A stretch of DNA of 64,000 bases from contig OY856409.1 of assembly GCA_963693085.1 (NCBI GenBank), forward strand, positions 301,396,058 through 301,460,057, in the 5' to 3' direction. Below, in pieces: positions 47,880 to 60,500 of the stretch. The stretch's first letter is position 1. Each line of letters starts with the position of its first letter. Below the pieces are notes generated by a model that was not told the DNA's origin, searched no databases, and saw only the letters and a program-made list of their open reading frames with translations. The DNA is from Alisma plantago-aquatica (lineage: Eukaryota; Streptophyta; Magnoliopsida; Alismatales; Alismataceae). The position numbers were made by a program, and so were the translations under genes.

Positions 47880-48520
47880 ACAACTACTTAGATTTATGAA
47901 CTATTGATATTATCAAAATTTGAATACTTACAAAAATGCCTTTACATAAATATGAGAAACAAATTGAGTAGCCAGTCCTTTTTTGTATGGTGATTCCTAT
48001 AGATCTGAGTACAAATTTACAAGGAGAAGAAGATGGTAGCATGAGGTTCATGTTGGTGACGTGTTGAAGGTGTTGCAGAAAAGAGCTCACATCATTAGAA
48101 AGAACTCCAAAGGTATCAAAAGCAAAAGGAAAAAATGATGGTGATTTTCCATACGAGCTACACTCTTCTTTTGTTGCTATTGTATAGAAACATCGCTAGT
48201 TGTTGGACCTGATTTAATGTTACTTGAAAGAATAGTTGATATAGGAGATACTCCAATGAGGTTAGCACATGTGTGTTTTCCATCTGTGTAATCAAATAAC
48301 AAGATGTCAGTGGAACATTGAGAGTGGATACCATCCGGTGTGTGCCAAGAAAGGTCACATGAGCCTCTTTAAGGAAGTCTAAACCAACTAAAGAGGCAAC
48401 GTCAAAAATATTATTACAAACTAAGTTATGTCAAAACTTATATCCATGTCTTATCCAACAATGAACATCATGATCACCGAAGCAATCAGGTCAACAATGT
48501 TGCAAAGCAGGAAACATTCA
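47880..48520 (-). pseudogene. Fragment resembling the C-terminal part of a plant reverse-transcriptase-like mobile-element ORF
   Basis: On the minus strand the pieces GDHDVHCWIRHGYKF, IFDVASLVGLDFLKEAHVTF and FFPFAFDTFGVLSNDVSSFL with VLRSIGITIQK appear in this order. From memory they resemble the GDHAVSCA--GIKHRHN / KEAPV-FL / FPFAFDTFGFLAPEA-- series that follows RT domains in many plant repeat proteins, which I believe are non-LTR-type. No RT palm is present. The frame is broken and the exact family is uncertain. Confidence 0.4.
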
Positions 48521-48559
48521 TCATTTGGGTACAAGGGAATAATAATAAAGGATAGATCA

Positions 48560-49950
48560 ATACTCAATAGTTGACATGGACAAATGATGTGCACATATTA
48601 TATATATATTTTGTCCATTTTTACGCACAAATTCAGTCCAATTTGCTCTCTATTTGGCCTCTAAACATACTTAATTTTTTGTCATTTTAGTCACTTTACT
48701 CATGTTGTGTTTGTGATCACATGTACATGATTTTGATAGAGAAATGGGGTCAATCCAACCAAAACTTGACCTTGGTTGGATCCCTGAAGAGTTTTCATGC
48801 TTGATAGAGTTGATCTTGAAGAAATTGAAGAAGACACGACATGTGCTATTTTACATGGTGTGTTAGTTTACAGAAACTTGCGTCCCCAAATGCAGAGTAA
48901 AAGACATGATGTGTTGGTGCTCAAACACAGCGTGTCTGTGTGTTCAAAAACAATATTTGAAAGTTCTGCCAACTCACACAAAGTGTGTTAATTCATACAC
49001 GTCATGTGTCAACCACTCAGGTCTACTTCAGGTTGCATATAAACGGCGTGTCTTTCAATGACACGCCATGTACTCTTCACGAAAGCAATTTCACCAGACA
49101 GTTATATGGTGCGGCATAGTGTGTCAGTCACTGAACACGCCGTGTCTTTGTCAGTTTCTGCAAAATTTGAAAAGAACCACCGCTCATCTTAAATATGAGA
49201 ACAACCACATGGAGCGATTATCTCTTACCATTTGAAACACTCCATGACTAGAGAACAGTGTAGAGAAAAAGGAGGGTGATTTTGGGGAGGAAGAAGAGGT
49301 TTCTTGGGAAAGAGCCTCCATTCTTTACCATTTCTTCTCCAAAGAGTACAACAAAGCTTCTCTACTCTATCTAGACTTCTCAATAGGGAAAGCAATCCGA
49401 TTAGAAGTAGGTACAAGGGTGTAATTCCATCCTCAAGCTGGAGTTTTACATCATTCACTTTACTCTTTGGTTTTCCTTTGATTTTCCTCTCTCTAATCAT
49501 GGCAAACTCTAAAATTTGTACCTTGTTCTTGTGTTTCTTCACTATGTTTGGGTAGAACCCTTCTTCTTGGGTGTGGGAGAGCAGTTCCCATGATATTACT
49601 CATTGAATTCATAATTTTGAACTAATTTTAGTTAATTTGCTTCTCCAAGAGCTTCTACAATGTTATTTGCTTAAATGTTTGCATGGCCATCAAACGTGCA
49701 TGTTTTATGTTTCTTTATGTGATTTAGGAGAATGTATAGGGGAGTATGGAGTAGTTCTCTTGGCAACAAACTCTTAACCACAGGAGTGGTTGGGGTACAT
49801 TGAGGATCAAAGTTGCAGTTAAAATCTAAGCATAAGTACGAGAGTGCTATGTAAAGATGAGAACCATTTCGTGTCACTAGGAGGTGTATGATTATGACAA
49901 CCTCCTTGGAAGTTAATTAACATGTTAATTTCACATATGAGTAATTGTAT
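48560..49950 (+). repeat. Element C: Athila-type LTR-like block with ACACGCCGTGT motifs (boundaries not fixed)
   Basis: The block precedes the gag of element C. It holds a cluster of motifs between about 48830 and 49145, the clearest being ACACGCCGTGT at 49135-49145, with variants at 48926, 48997 and 49044. A leader-like region with no coding sequence follows to about 49950. No clear primer binding site is visible between here and gag. Short open frames at 49225-49555 on both strands look accidental. Confidence 0.45.
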
Positions 49951-49959
49951 GGAAGTAAC

Positions 49960-51430
49960 ATGTTAATTTCACCACCGCATTCTTCATCGCCATCTTCAAT
50001 ATAAATCCAAGGACCAATCACAGAAGACGGTCGTCCTCTCAAGGACTTCATTGTTCCAGCTGCAATCAACATCAATGGGGATATCAATGGCCCATAGATT
50101 GAGGGAAATAACTTCTCCATCAACCTGAATTATGCAAATGATTCAGCAAAACCACTTTGGGGGGACTCTCCATGGAAAACCCAACCTTCATGTAGCTAAA
50201 TTCTTGCAAAATCTGAATACGTTCAAGATTAATGGTGTTGCTCCTGGTGGTATACACCTACTATTGTTTCCATTTTCTTTGCGGTATAGAGCCAGGGCAT
50301 AGCTCTCTTCTTTACCAAGAAATTCCATCAACAGTCGGGATGAACTTCTCAAGGTCTTCTTATCCAAGTACTTCCCACCAAGCAAGACAACTCAGTTGAG
50401 AAGCCAATTGAATAAGTTTTATCAATAGGATGGAGATGCTATGTATGATTCATGAGAAAGGTTTAAAGGCCTTCAACATCTTTGTCCTCACCACAGTCTT
50501 AGCAACTGGATGCTTCTCCAAACATTCTATAATGGGCTTTATTATAACACCAAGATGTCTATAGATGTTGTAGCAAATGGATCTCTAATGAAAAAAATCT
50601 TACATGGAGGCCTATGATATAATAGAAGACATGGCAATCAATCATTGTTAATGGAGTACGAAAAGGAGAAATCAGCCACTCTCATCTTCTACTTCATCTG
50701 GGAAGCAAGCAGGTGTCCATGCTATTAAAGTTATTGATCTAATCTCTGTGAAGTTAGATGCCTTCACTCAAAAGTTTGAAAGGTTGACTACTCAACCAAC
50801 TCAACCTGTGAATCTTATTTGTGATGCAAACCAAGCTTTGGGGCATGTAGCTTCTCCTAGCTACCCTTCTTTATTCCCTTCTGAGGAGACTATAGAGCAG
50901 TGCAATATGGTAGGAAACTATGGGACCAAGAAAATCTACAATATGTATTCCAACTCCTACAACCCAGGTTGGAGAGACCATCCCAATTTTTCCTACTACA
51001 ACAATAACACTCAAAATCCCCAACCACTTCTAAATAATCAACCAGAATATGTTGGGAATACACCATCTACAAGCAACAATCCTCTAGGGTTCAATAACAA
51101 CAACCAAAATACCAACCAACTCCAACCATACTCAAAACTCAGTCTTGAGTCACTCCTAGAGAACTTCATCTCATATCAGATCAAGCAAAATGAAGAATTT
51201 TGTCAACAAGGATAGTTGATGAAAGACACCATCCAATAGATTTCTGTCAAAGTGGATGGCATAGATACACATACAAAGATGTTGGAGAATCAAGTTGCTC
51301 AATAGGCCCTTGCCAATGAACAAACTCCTCCATGATCTCTTCCAAGTCAGCCTGATTTGAGCCCTAAAGACAAAGGAAAGTATATTGCATCCAACTCCTT
51401 CTCTGGAGCACATTGAAGAAGAAGAAGAAA
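49960..51430 (+). pseudogene. Element C gag (Athila type), broken by stops and shifts
   Basis: In order: RPLKDFIVPAAININGDING, EGNNFSINLNYA, NPNLHVAKFLQNLNTFKING, LLLFPFSLRYRARA, DELLKVFLSKYFPPSKTTQL with RSQLNKFYQ, ERFKGLQHLCPHHSLSNWML, QTFYNGLYYNTKMSIDVVAN, then KQAGVHAIKVIDLISVKLDA and the C-terminal YNSYNPGWRDHPNFSYYNNN-type tail with a Q/N-rich stretch and SLESLLENFISYQIKQNEEF. This is the full Athila gag layout: N-terminal linker, capsid domain, and the NPGWRNHPNFS tail. The last open piece is 50748-51215. Two open frames on the other strand (49917-50385) are shadows of this gene. No protease or pol follows. Confidence 0.88.
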
Positions 51431-52693
51431 TGAAGTCTCACTGTGGGACTCAAAATGGAGGACCTTGTGGGAGTTGACCCCACATTTAGGATAGATTACT
51501 TTATTTGCATTTGCTCAAGAACTTTTTCATTCCCAAAATAAATTTTCCATGGATGAATGTAATACTTTAGACCCTCATAAACATATATCATCATCTTTGA
51601 AGGTTCTAAGAGAAAGAAAACCAAGTTTTATAGAAACTTAATGAGACATGGCATGTGTAATATAGAACATGACGTGTCCCCACTCACAAAAAGTGATTTA
51701 GGAAAATTTATAGAAAACATAGTGTGTCCCTTTTTAGACACAACATGTGCCATACCGGAAGCAAGTTGTTGTAAATTCACATTTCATGTGCAAATTAAAA
51801 CATGGTGTGTTGCCTCTGACATTTGAATGTTGATATTGTCAGGAAAGTCACACGATGTGTCTTTATTTGAACACGCCGTGTCTCCATCAACTTAAAGACA
51901 CCAGGAAGTTCACTAGAATTGCACATGGTGTGTGGTAATCTCCACATGATGTGTTAGATAGTTCACTTGAATTCCAAAAAATTTCTGGAAACTTACACGT
52001 TGTGTCTAGATTCAAACATGGTGTGTCGTTATTAGCTTGGGAATGTCAGAAAGTTTACTAGAAAGTCATGATTTGTGTGTAAATTCCCACACGACGTGCA
52101 TCTCATATGAAAACTCTCACTGGAAACTTACATGTCATGTCTAAATTCAAATATTTTGTGTCCTCATTAAGCAAAAGTAAAAGGTTGGATGAAATGTGCA
52201 TCTAGACATGTCGTATATGTCTAAAGACATGTCGATTTCATGAGTTAGAAATAGGGTTTTTAGCCCTAATATTTAGCCCCATTCCTCATACCTCATTTGC
52301 CCATGCCTTGTGCAAGACCCACCTCCAGCTGTGTCTATCACACTCCAGTCGTTCTACCACCTCCGTTCCTTCATGCATCCTCAATGGCAATAGAAGCCTC
52401 CTCCTCGAAAACCACCAATGGTGCCTCCTCCACACAAGCACAACTCTTCTCCAGCATCAGGCATCCATATCATATGCCAGCTCTCCAGCAACCACTACTA
52501 TTGTAACAATTTCTTTAGGATTCATCAGATATTCCCCATGTCATGCAGTATCAACGTCACCTCCATCCGTGCAAGACAGATCTGTCACATCCACTCACAC
52601 CACTGCCACATTGGTTGCTCCCAACTCTCGACGTGGCAACAACATTGGATCATCTATATCTAATGCTCTTCGACTCTGCCATCCACCAAGATC
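51431..52693 (+). promoter_or_regulatory. Element C spacer before the second ORF, rich in ACACGCCGTGT-type motifs
   Basis: No coding sequence recognised, although C-rich open frames overlap at 52297-52818. Motifs recur every 30-60 bp from about 51640 to 52230, including a perfect ACACGCCGTGT at 51871-51881, and again at 52815-52925. The pol that should lie here is missing, so element C has a large deletion between gag and this spacer. The motif is the same as in element C's LTR-like block, but the surrounding sequence does not align. Confidence 0.5.
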
Positions 52694-53082
52694 ATGTCGT
52701 CGACACTTTCAAGTCCAGAGCACACATCTACCATCATGAATCAAGCGCCATCACTACCGTTCGAGCATCTGAGGCAAGTACACAACATGACCCAAGCAAC
52801 AACCTTTTTGCCATATGACACGTCGTGTTCTTTCCTGAACATGTGATGTTCGAGCATTCAAAGCCGACCTATTTTCCATAGTAAGGACACACTGCGTCCT
52901 CATTCCAACATGTCGTGTCTTAGTGTTATGAAGCTCAATCACAACACAATGGCACCAATCAAGCAAGCATCCAAACACCAATGGGGGGAGAGATCTTAAT
53001 CAACTCCTAGATACGTCTCCACCACTCAATTCATAGACACATAGGCACAAGACACCACATATCAATTTTTGATCTCTCATAG
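52694..53082 (+). pseudogene. Element C second ORF, 5' piece
   Basis: The ATG at 52694 opens MSSTLSSPEHTSTIMNQAPS, comparable with the MSSS start of element A's second ORF. The frame has some stops and reaches TTQFIDT and YQFLISH, where element 5 interrupts it. It continues in phase at 60886. Confidence 0.5.
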
Positions 53083-56000
53083 TGTAACACCCCACTTGTA
53101 CAACATAGAGCAGAAGCATATGTTTTTATTCACTTTAAGGGGATGTCACAACTATGATATTCATTGCACAAAATAAAGTTTAAATAAACCATCACATGAT
53201 AATAATTACAATTTCTCATTCTCAAAATCCTTAACAAGATTTGCATATATATGTATGAATGAAGAATAAAATAAAATACTACTCTATGTATAGTTGGCAC
53301 CCCACCAATGCTTTTCTCCTCGTAGGTACTTGAGCTAGGTTTTCACTTTAGATGGATTTTCCCTCCTGAGCTAGCTTCCAACCTGCGGGCATCATGCACC
53401 CATCCATGCAATAAAACCAAAGGTAAGTGGAATTGAACATATTATAATTTTAAAGGAAACTTGAAAACTAAAAATAGACATTAGAATTGAACATTAAAAA
53501 GGCATGCAATTTCTCTTAATTCAATTTATTTTATCTTGACCTATATTAGGACCATCGGGTTGCACAAATGTGCCTCTTATCTTATGCACCAAAGTTCCTA
53601 TTCTTTTATGCCCCAAAGTGCCTCTTCTCTTATGCATTGAAGTGTCTCTTCTCTTATGCAACGAAGTGCCTCTTATGGTTTGCTCTGAGGAGCCTCTTAA
53701 TGAGGACCTTATATAAGTTTACTTTTATCTCTTAGAAACTATCTCTTAGCCCTTATCATTTACTCTTAATTGTGTATGATGATGCAATAAGATTGACATA
53801 GACATAAAACTTGGTTCATTATTAAAAAACTGACTTTTAGGAATTGGAACAAATAAATAATACAAACATGACATTCTTTGCATTTCATATATACATATGT
53901 AAAACAAACAATTAATCATGTTCAATTTGCATGGACCACTTACCTTGCACTTAGAGAAGATCTTATTCTCTTCATAGGTTGAGGAAAATCCTAACCATGA
54001 TTTTGGGGTTTGTGAACCCTAATCATCCTGTACAAAACATGTTTTATATTAATATGTATCTTACCCCTAACATTAAAACCCTAATTTCCATATCCCATAA
54101 AACCAATGTTTGGCGATTTAGAAACATATTCTAAAACCCTGATATTTAGGTTCCTCATGAAAAATCATTTCAAAACATATTTTTTCTCATTTTTTTGAGC
54201 ATCCATCGATTTAATATGAATTTTCAAAAAAATAACCAATTAGAAATTAACGAAAAAGCCGCATATGTATTTTCCATATACTAGCGGCCCACCCTACATC
54301 CGGGCCCACTCTGAGGTAACCCAATCCAATGACACAACATGGAGCTGGAGCCACTCAAATAGGATACGTGGACCGCTGAGTTGTCAAGCATGAAATTACA
54401 TTAATGCCCATGCGATCGAAATTAAGTGATCCATATAATGGGGGTACCAAGGTCATTCCATAACATGGATTCTACTCCCTTCAGTCATGGTGAAGGCACT
54501 CCTACTAGAGGTATTTCCTCCAATCACATCCTGATGAGGGCAAACATTCACGAGAAACTGAGGCCTTCTTCAACTTCCTTGCATTGGGACAAAGCTGGTG
54601 AGCCAAAGAAAGGGGCCATGTGGTGCACAAGCATTCAAGAATAACTTGTCCATGGTCGGGGAAGAAAAACAAGGATGGACTCCACAAAACATTCACGATG
54701 AAAAACACGAAAGAGGTACAATCAAATTTGTTAGTCGAATGTGGAGCCAGTTGAGGCATTGTGAGAAGAAAAAGGACCACTGGACTACAAGTTTGTCGAA
54801 GATCATCGAGAAATAGAGGGGATCAAGGTTGGGATTAGAAAACTCAAGAGTCCAAGCAAAACCATGCCAATGAAGTGATAAAAAGTTCCATAGAGTCACA
54901 CAAATTTAGGAGGGGAAAAACCAAGGCCGCAAAGGCTCTATAGGCCCATGGCGATTAGCGCTGATGAGGTTTCTGATCATGGCTATAGGGACCAGGGTTT
55001 GGGGGACCCTTAGAAGAAATGGGAGTCAAGAAACCAATGAATGGCAATCCTAGATGCTCACATAGGCTCAAATTGAATAGGAGAAAAATTTGGGCCTGGG
55101 ATGAGATCGAGTTTCTCCGAAGATGGAGGTTGAGCAGGTCTAGGAGTGTTGGGGCTCTTGGAGTCCAATTGACAGAGGTTGATGACTACTCTAGTCTATC
55201 TATGTTGTAGGGTTCTTAAAAGGCACGAGAGAAGGATGTTTTAGCAGCTGCAAATCTCAACAGAGAGGAGAGGTAACCCTAGATTAGGCATTTTGTCAAC
55301 AGAGACAGTTAAGGGGTGTTTAGTTCAGAAAAGCGTTACGAGTTCATTAGAGAAGAAATTTCATGAAATGGTGTAGAAATAGGAGAGAGAGATCATGAAA
55401 AAAGACAAACTATGAGACTGCGCTCAGTCCTACAAGATTAATGGAGGTAGGGGATGATGATCCTACAGTTGGATCGACGATCAGATAAAGCACGACATAC
55501 AACAACCGTCAGATTACATGCAAGAAAAAAATGTCACGCATGATAACATTCAATGACTTACCCTTAGGGAAAATCAATGCAGTTAATGAAAACGGATTCA
55601 AACCTAGGTCAAACTATATTCAAATGTACTTTAATTGATTTAAGAGTTCAAACATGGGTCAAATGAGTTCAAATTTAAACCATTGACAAATTTGACAGTC
55701 TACAACATTCCTAGCCAATTAGATTTAGGATTTGTACACATTTTGGTCCACATTTTCTATAATGACCATTAATCTCAATTATAATGCATTTAAAGGATAA
55801 GATAGTTTGAAAATTGTTTCTATTTTTGAATCCTTAAGTCAAAATTCAAAATATACATTATCACCCATTCAATAGTCATATTAAACCTCTCCATTCCCTT
55901 TTTGAGTAATTTCTTGAAGGAGATAGAAAATCAAACATTAGGGACTTCAAAGCAACGAAAAGGAAAAATAATACTTATTGCCCAAGTTTTTAATTCAAAA

Positions 56001-56279
56001 TTTCAAACTCTTTGCCTCTTATATTTCTCTTTTTTCTCATTTTAATTCCTTTGATAGCAAATAAAAGGAAAAATCAATTAACATTACTATTCAAATAAAT
56101 GTAACACATTATAAAGGAAAACATGTGTCTTTGAGTTCCTTTTTTTAATTTTCCCTTGCCTTATTATTCTAAAGGCAATATTACTTTGGTCTTTTTGCAT
56201 TAAGGCCCCCAAAGAAATTCTATTTAGGGAAAACCACATTAAAATTTTAAATTAACCCTAAAAATTCTAGGGTGTTACA
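53083..56279 (-). repeat. Element 5, 3' LTR
   Basis: It is 3197 bp, TGTAACACCCC to GGTGTTACA on the plus strand. It holds a short 24-bp repeat array at 53566-53690 (TGCCTCTTCTCTTATGCACC type). It lacks the SINE found in its partner. No gene supported; open frames near 54426-55210 are non-coding by comparison with the other LTR. Confidence 0.93.
53566..53690. repeat. 24-bp tandem repeat in the LTR of element 5
   Basis: About five diverged units of the GCCTCTTCTCTTATGCACCA type; the other LTR has about four at 58015-58100, two of them identical. Confidence 0.8.
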
Positions 56280-56296
56280 TTTCTACCCACCTTAAT
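56280..56296 (-). other. Polypurine tract of element 5
   Basis: The minus strand reads AAGGTGGGTAGAAA directly before TGTAACACCCC, after a TTTTGAGGATGAAATTT run-up. Confidence 0.8.
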
Positions 56297-56446
56297 TAAA
56301 TTTCATCCTCAAAATTTTATTAAAACCACCCACCTTAGAAATTTTCATAATTAGCACAAAAATTCAACATTCAATTATTATCAAAAGTTTCAAATATTTC
56401 CATGCAACTAAAGTTTGAAAAGAAATAGGTATTACACTACTAAACT

Positions 56447-57463
56447 CTACTCAGTCTTTTCATCATCACTATCTACCATGGCAAAGATTCTAGCCTGCCT
56501 CTTCTCCTTAGGTGCTTGATTGGCATTAGGCTCCTTCTTTTGAATTGTGGGGCAGTTAGGTCTAATGTGGTCTATCTCGCCACATGCATAACAAACTCAT
56601 GTTCCAAACCTACATCCTCCCAAATGGTACTTGGAGCAATTTGCACATTGGGTCTTTGCATTCTGGTTTGCAACAGCTTCAATTGGAGCCTTCTGCTTCT
56701 TATCATTGTGATGGTTGGAGTTATGGTTCTTGTGGTGGCTCTCCTTCTTCCATGTTCTTCTGGGATGATCTTCTAGCTCTAGGGAAGCATCTAGGGAATT
56801 TTGAAGGGTACAGTTCCCACGTACTGATAGCATAAAAATGAGGTTTGTCTTGAGACCCCTAATGAACTTCTTGGTCTTGCGTCGTTCGTCATAGTCATAT
56901 ACATACTTATGCTATATCCTAAACTTCATGGCATACTGGGTGACCTTCATGTTGATGAAGGTTGCAAAATTCTTCTTCCTTCTTCTAGATCATGGACTTA
57001 GATATGTAGTGGTCTTTGAAAGATTCTGAAAATTCCTCCCATGTGAGTGGAGGACCATCTTCTTCATGAGAACCTAGCAGGTTCTCCCACCAAGTCCTAG
57101 AAGCACCTTTCCAAATATGTGTCCCAAAGTGAACCTTGGATTGGTTGGGACAATCTAGGTCACGAAAGCAGTGTTCCATATGCTACAACCAACTCTCAAC
57201 TTTTCCTCTTCCTCTCCAGTGAAGGAATCATGTTTGATCTTCAAAAAGTCAACTAAGGAAAGCCCAAGGTTGACTCTAGGGTTTCCCACTTGGTCTTCTC
57301 CTCTTCCCATGACAGTAGCTATAGATCTAACCAAGACATCAAAGGGCACCATGGGGGTTTCTCAATGTGGAGATTCTCAATGTTCTCCTACAATAATAGA
57401 TTCATCTTCATCCCCACCCATGACTACCTTTTCATTGTCACCCTTTCTCTTAGGAGCAGTCAT
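56447..57463 (-). pseudogene. Element 5 gag, the only gene of the element
   Basis: It starts with ATG at 57463 (MTAPKRKGDNEKVVMGGDED) and ends at a stop at 56447-56449 after FAMVDSDDEKTE. Between lie VNLGLSLVDFLKIKHDSFTG, KGASRTWWENLLG, GPPLTWEEFSESFKDHYISK, GNCTLQNSLDASLELE, a Lys/His/Asn-rich stretch, and CANCSKYHLGGC followed by a perfect CX2CX4HX4C knuckle CYACGEIDHIRPNC (56552-56593). About 338 codons with two stops and a few shifts. Gag ends about 150 bp before the polypurine tract; no protease or RT was ever in this copy's present structure. It would make capsid only. Confidence 0.9.
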
Positions 57464-57523
57464 TATGAGAAAAACATAAACTACATGAGATTATGAGAAA
57501 AGCCCAGTGGCCAACTATATTTT

Positions 57524-57537
57524 TGGTTATAATATCA
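57524..57537 (-). other. Decayed primer binding site of element 5
   Basis: The minus strand reads TGATATTATAACCA; compared with the initiator-Met site TGGTATCAGAGCCA it has four changes, mostly G-to-A or C-to-T. Confidence 0.55.
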
Positions 57538-57541
57538 TTAT

Positions 57542-60500
57542 TATAACACCCCACTTGTACAACATACAGCGGAAGCATATGCTTTCATTCGCTTCAAGGG
57601 GATGTCACAAGTATGATATTCATTGTGAAAAATAAAGTTCAAATAAACCATCACAAGATCTCATTCTCAAAAGTCTTAACAAGGTTTGCATATACACGTA
57701 TGAATGGAGAATAAAAGAAAATACTACTCTATGTATAGTTGGCACCCCACTAGTGTTTTTCTCCTCGTAGGTCCTTGAGCTAGGGTTTTACTTCATATGG
57801 CTTTCCCCTCCTGAGCTATATTCCAACAACCAAGCATCACACCCCCAGCCATCTAATAAAACTACATGTAAGTGGAACTCAACATATTATAGTTTTAAAG
57901 AATACTTGAAAACTGAAAATAGACATTAGCATTGAACATTGAAAATACATGTAACTTCTCTTAATTCAATTTATTTTATCTTGACCTATATAAGGACCCT
58001 TGGGTTGCACAAATGTGCCTCTTCTCTTATGCACCAAAGTGCCTCTTCTCTTATGCACCAAAGTGCCTCTTCTCTTAGTACCGAAGTGCCTCTTAGGGTT
58101 TGCTCTGAGGAGCTTCTTAATGAGGACCTTATATAAGTTTACTTTTATCTCGTAGAAACTCTTTCTTAATCCTTATCATTTACTCTTGATTGTGCATGAT
58201 GATACAATAACATTGACATAGACATAAAACTTAATTCATTATAAATTTACTGACTTTTAGCTATATGAATAATAAATAATACAAATATGACATTCATTGC
58301 ATTTCATACATACATATATAAAACAAACAATTAATCATGTTTAATTTTCATGGACCACTTACCTTGCACTAGGTTGAGGAAAATCCTAACCATTATCTTG
58401 AGGTTTGGGAACCCTAATTATCCTATACAAAACATGTTTTATAGTAATATGTATCTTACTAGTAACATTAAAACCCTAATTTCCATTACCCATAAAACCA
58501 ACTTTTGGTGATTTAGAAACAGATTATAAAACCTTGATATTCGGATTCCTCATGAAAAATCCTTTCCAAAACATATTTTTTCTCATTTTTCTAAGCATCC
58601 AACGATTTAATATGATTTTTAAAAAAATGACCAATCAAAAATTAAGGAAAAAGCCATGTATATATTTTCCAAACACCAGCGGCCCATCCAGCAATTGGGC
58701 CTGCTATGAGGTGGCCCAATCGAATGACACAACATGGAGTCAGATCCACACAAATAGGATATGTGGACTGTTGAGTTGTCAAGCATGAAGTTAAATTAAT
58801 GACCATGTGATCGAAATCAAGTGATTCATATAACCGGGGGTACCAAGGTCGTTCCATGACTTGGATTCTACTTCCTTAGGTCATGGCAAAGACACTCCTA
58901 CTGGAGGTGCTTCCTCTGATCACAGCCTGATGAGGGCGGCCATTCACAAGAAACTGAGACCTCCTTCAACTTCCTCACATTGGGATGAAGTCGACGAGTC
59001 AAAGAAATGGGCCTTGTGGTGCACAAGCATTCAAGAACAACTTGTCCATGGCCGGGAAGCAAAATAAGGATGGACTCCACAAAAAATTCATGATGAAAAC
59101 ACAAAAGAGGGATGATCAAATTCGTGAGTTGAAGGCAGAGCTGGCTGAGGTATTGTGAGAAGAAAAAGGACAATTAGACTATAGGTTTGTCAGAGATCAT
59201 CGAGAAATATAGGGGAGCAAGGTTGGGATTGTAAAACTCAAGAGTCTAGGCAAAACTGTGCCAATGAAGTGGTAAAAAGTTCCATAGAGTCCCAAACATT
59301 CATGTGGGGAAAAATTTAGGCCACAGAGGCTCTGTAGGCCCATGGCAACTAGGCACCGACGGAGTTTCTGATCACATCTATAGGGCCCAGGGTTTGGGGA
59401 ACCCTTAGAAGAAGTGGGAGTTAGGAAACCAACAAATGGTGATCCTAGATGCTCACCTAGGCTCTAATTGCATAGGAGACAGAGCATGGGTTGGGATGAG
59501 ATGGAGTTTCACCAGATATGGAGGTTGAGTAGGTCCAGGAGTGTCAGGGCTCTTACAGTCCATTTGGCAGAGGAGGACGGAAACTCTGGCCCTATATGTG
59601 TTGTAGGGTGCTTAAATAGGCATGAGAGAAGGTTGTGATGGTAGTTGTAGATCTCGACAAAGAGGAGAAGTAATCCTATATTAAGCATTTTGTCAATAGA
59701 TAGAGTTAGGGTCCGGCCATAGTAGCCCGGGTTGTAAGAGCTCGGTAAGTCCTAATGAAGGACCCAGGTTCGAACCTCACCGAAGGCACTTTGCGAGCGA
59801 CAATTCATGTTGATTAGGCGTGGGAGGGGGGTGTCCGGACCACACCCTCTCATTCCTCGAGAGTTTACCATGTCAGACTTGTCCATGGTGGGTTCTCTCG
59901 GTCACCAAAAAAAACATAGAGTGTTAGGGGGTGAGTTAAGGCACATTCAATTCGGGAAAGCATTGAGAGTTCATTGGAGAAGAAATTTTGTGAAAAGGTG
60001 CAGAAGTGGGAGAGAGAGATCACGAAGAGGGACAAATTGTGAGACTATGCTCAGTCCTGCAGGATAAATAAAGGTAGGGGATGATGATCTTACCATTGGA
60101 TTGGTGATTGGATCAAGCATGTCATACTGTAACCTTCAGATCGTGCACAAGAAAAGAAATGTCACGCGTGACAATGTTAAATGACCGAACCTTAGGGAAA
60201 ATCAATGCAATTAATGAAATTGGATTCAAACCTTGGTCAAACTATATTCAAATGTACTTTAATTGATTTAAAGGTTCAAACATGTGTCAAATGAGTTCAA
60301 ATTTGAACCATAGGAAATTTTGAAAGTTTAGAACACTCCTAGATAATTAGATTTAGGATTTGTACATGTTTTGTTCCACATTTTCTATAATGACCATTAA
60401 TATTTAAAGGATAACATAGTTTGAAAATTGTTTCTCTTGTTGAATCCTTAAGTCAAAAATTGAAATATACATTATCACCCATTCAAGAGTCATATTAAAC

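Noticed and set aside
49917..50385. Minus-strand open frames as an unknown gene fragment
   Set aside because: The plus strand of the same stretch reads as Athila gag in order; the minus frames are shadows.
52297..52818. Three overlapping plus-strand open frames near the second ORF of element C
   Set aside because: They overlap in all frames in a C-rich leader and have no domain; only the frame from 52694 links to known ORF sequence.
59767..59777. Functional tRNA gene
   Set aside because: The B box is perfect but no cloverleaf could be drawn; poly(A) tail and flanking repeats indicate a SINE.
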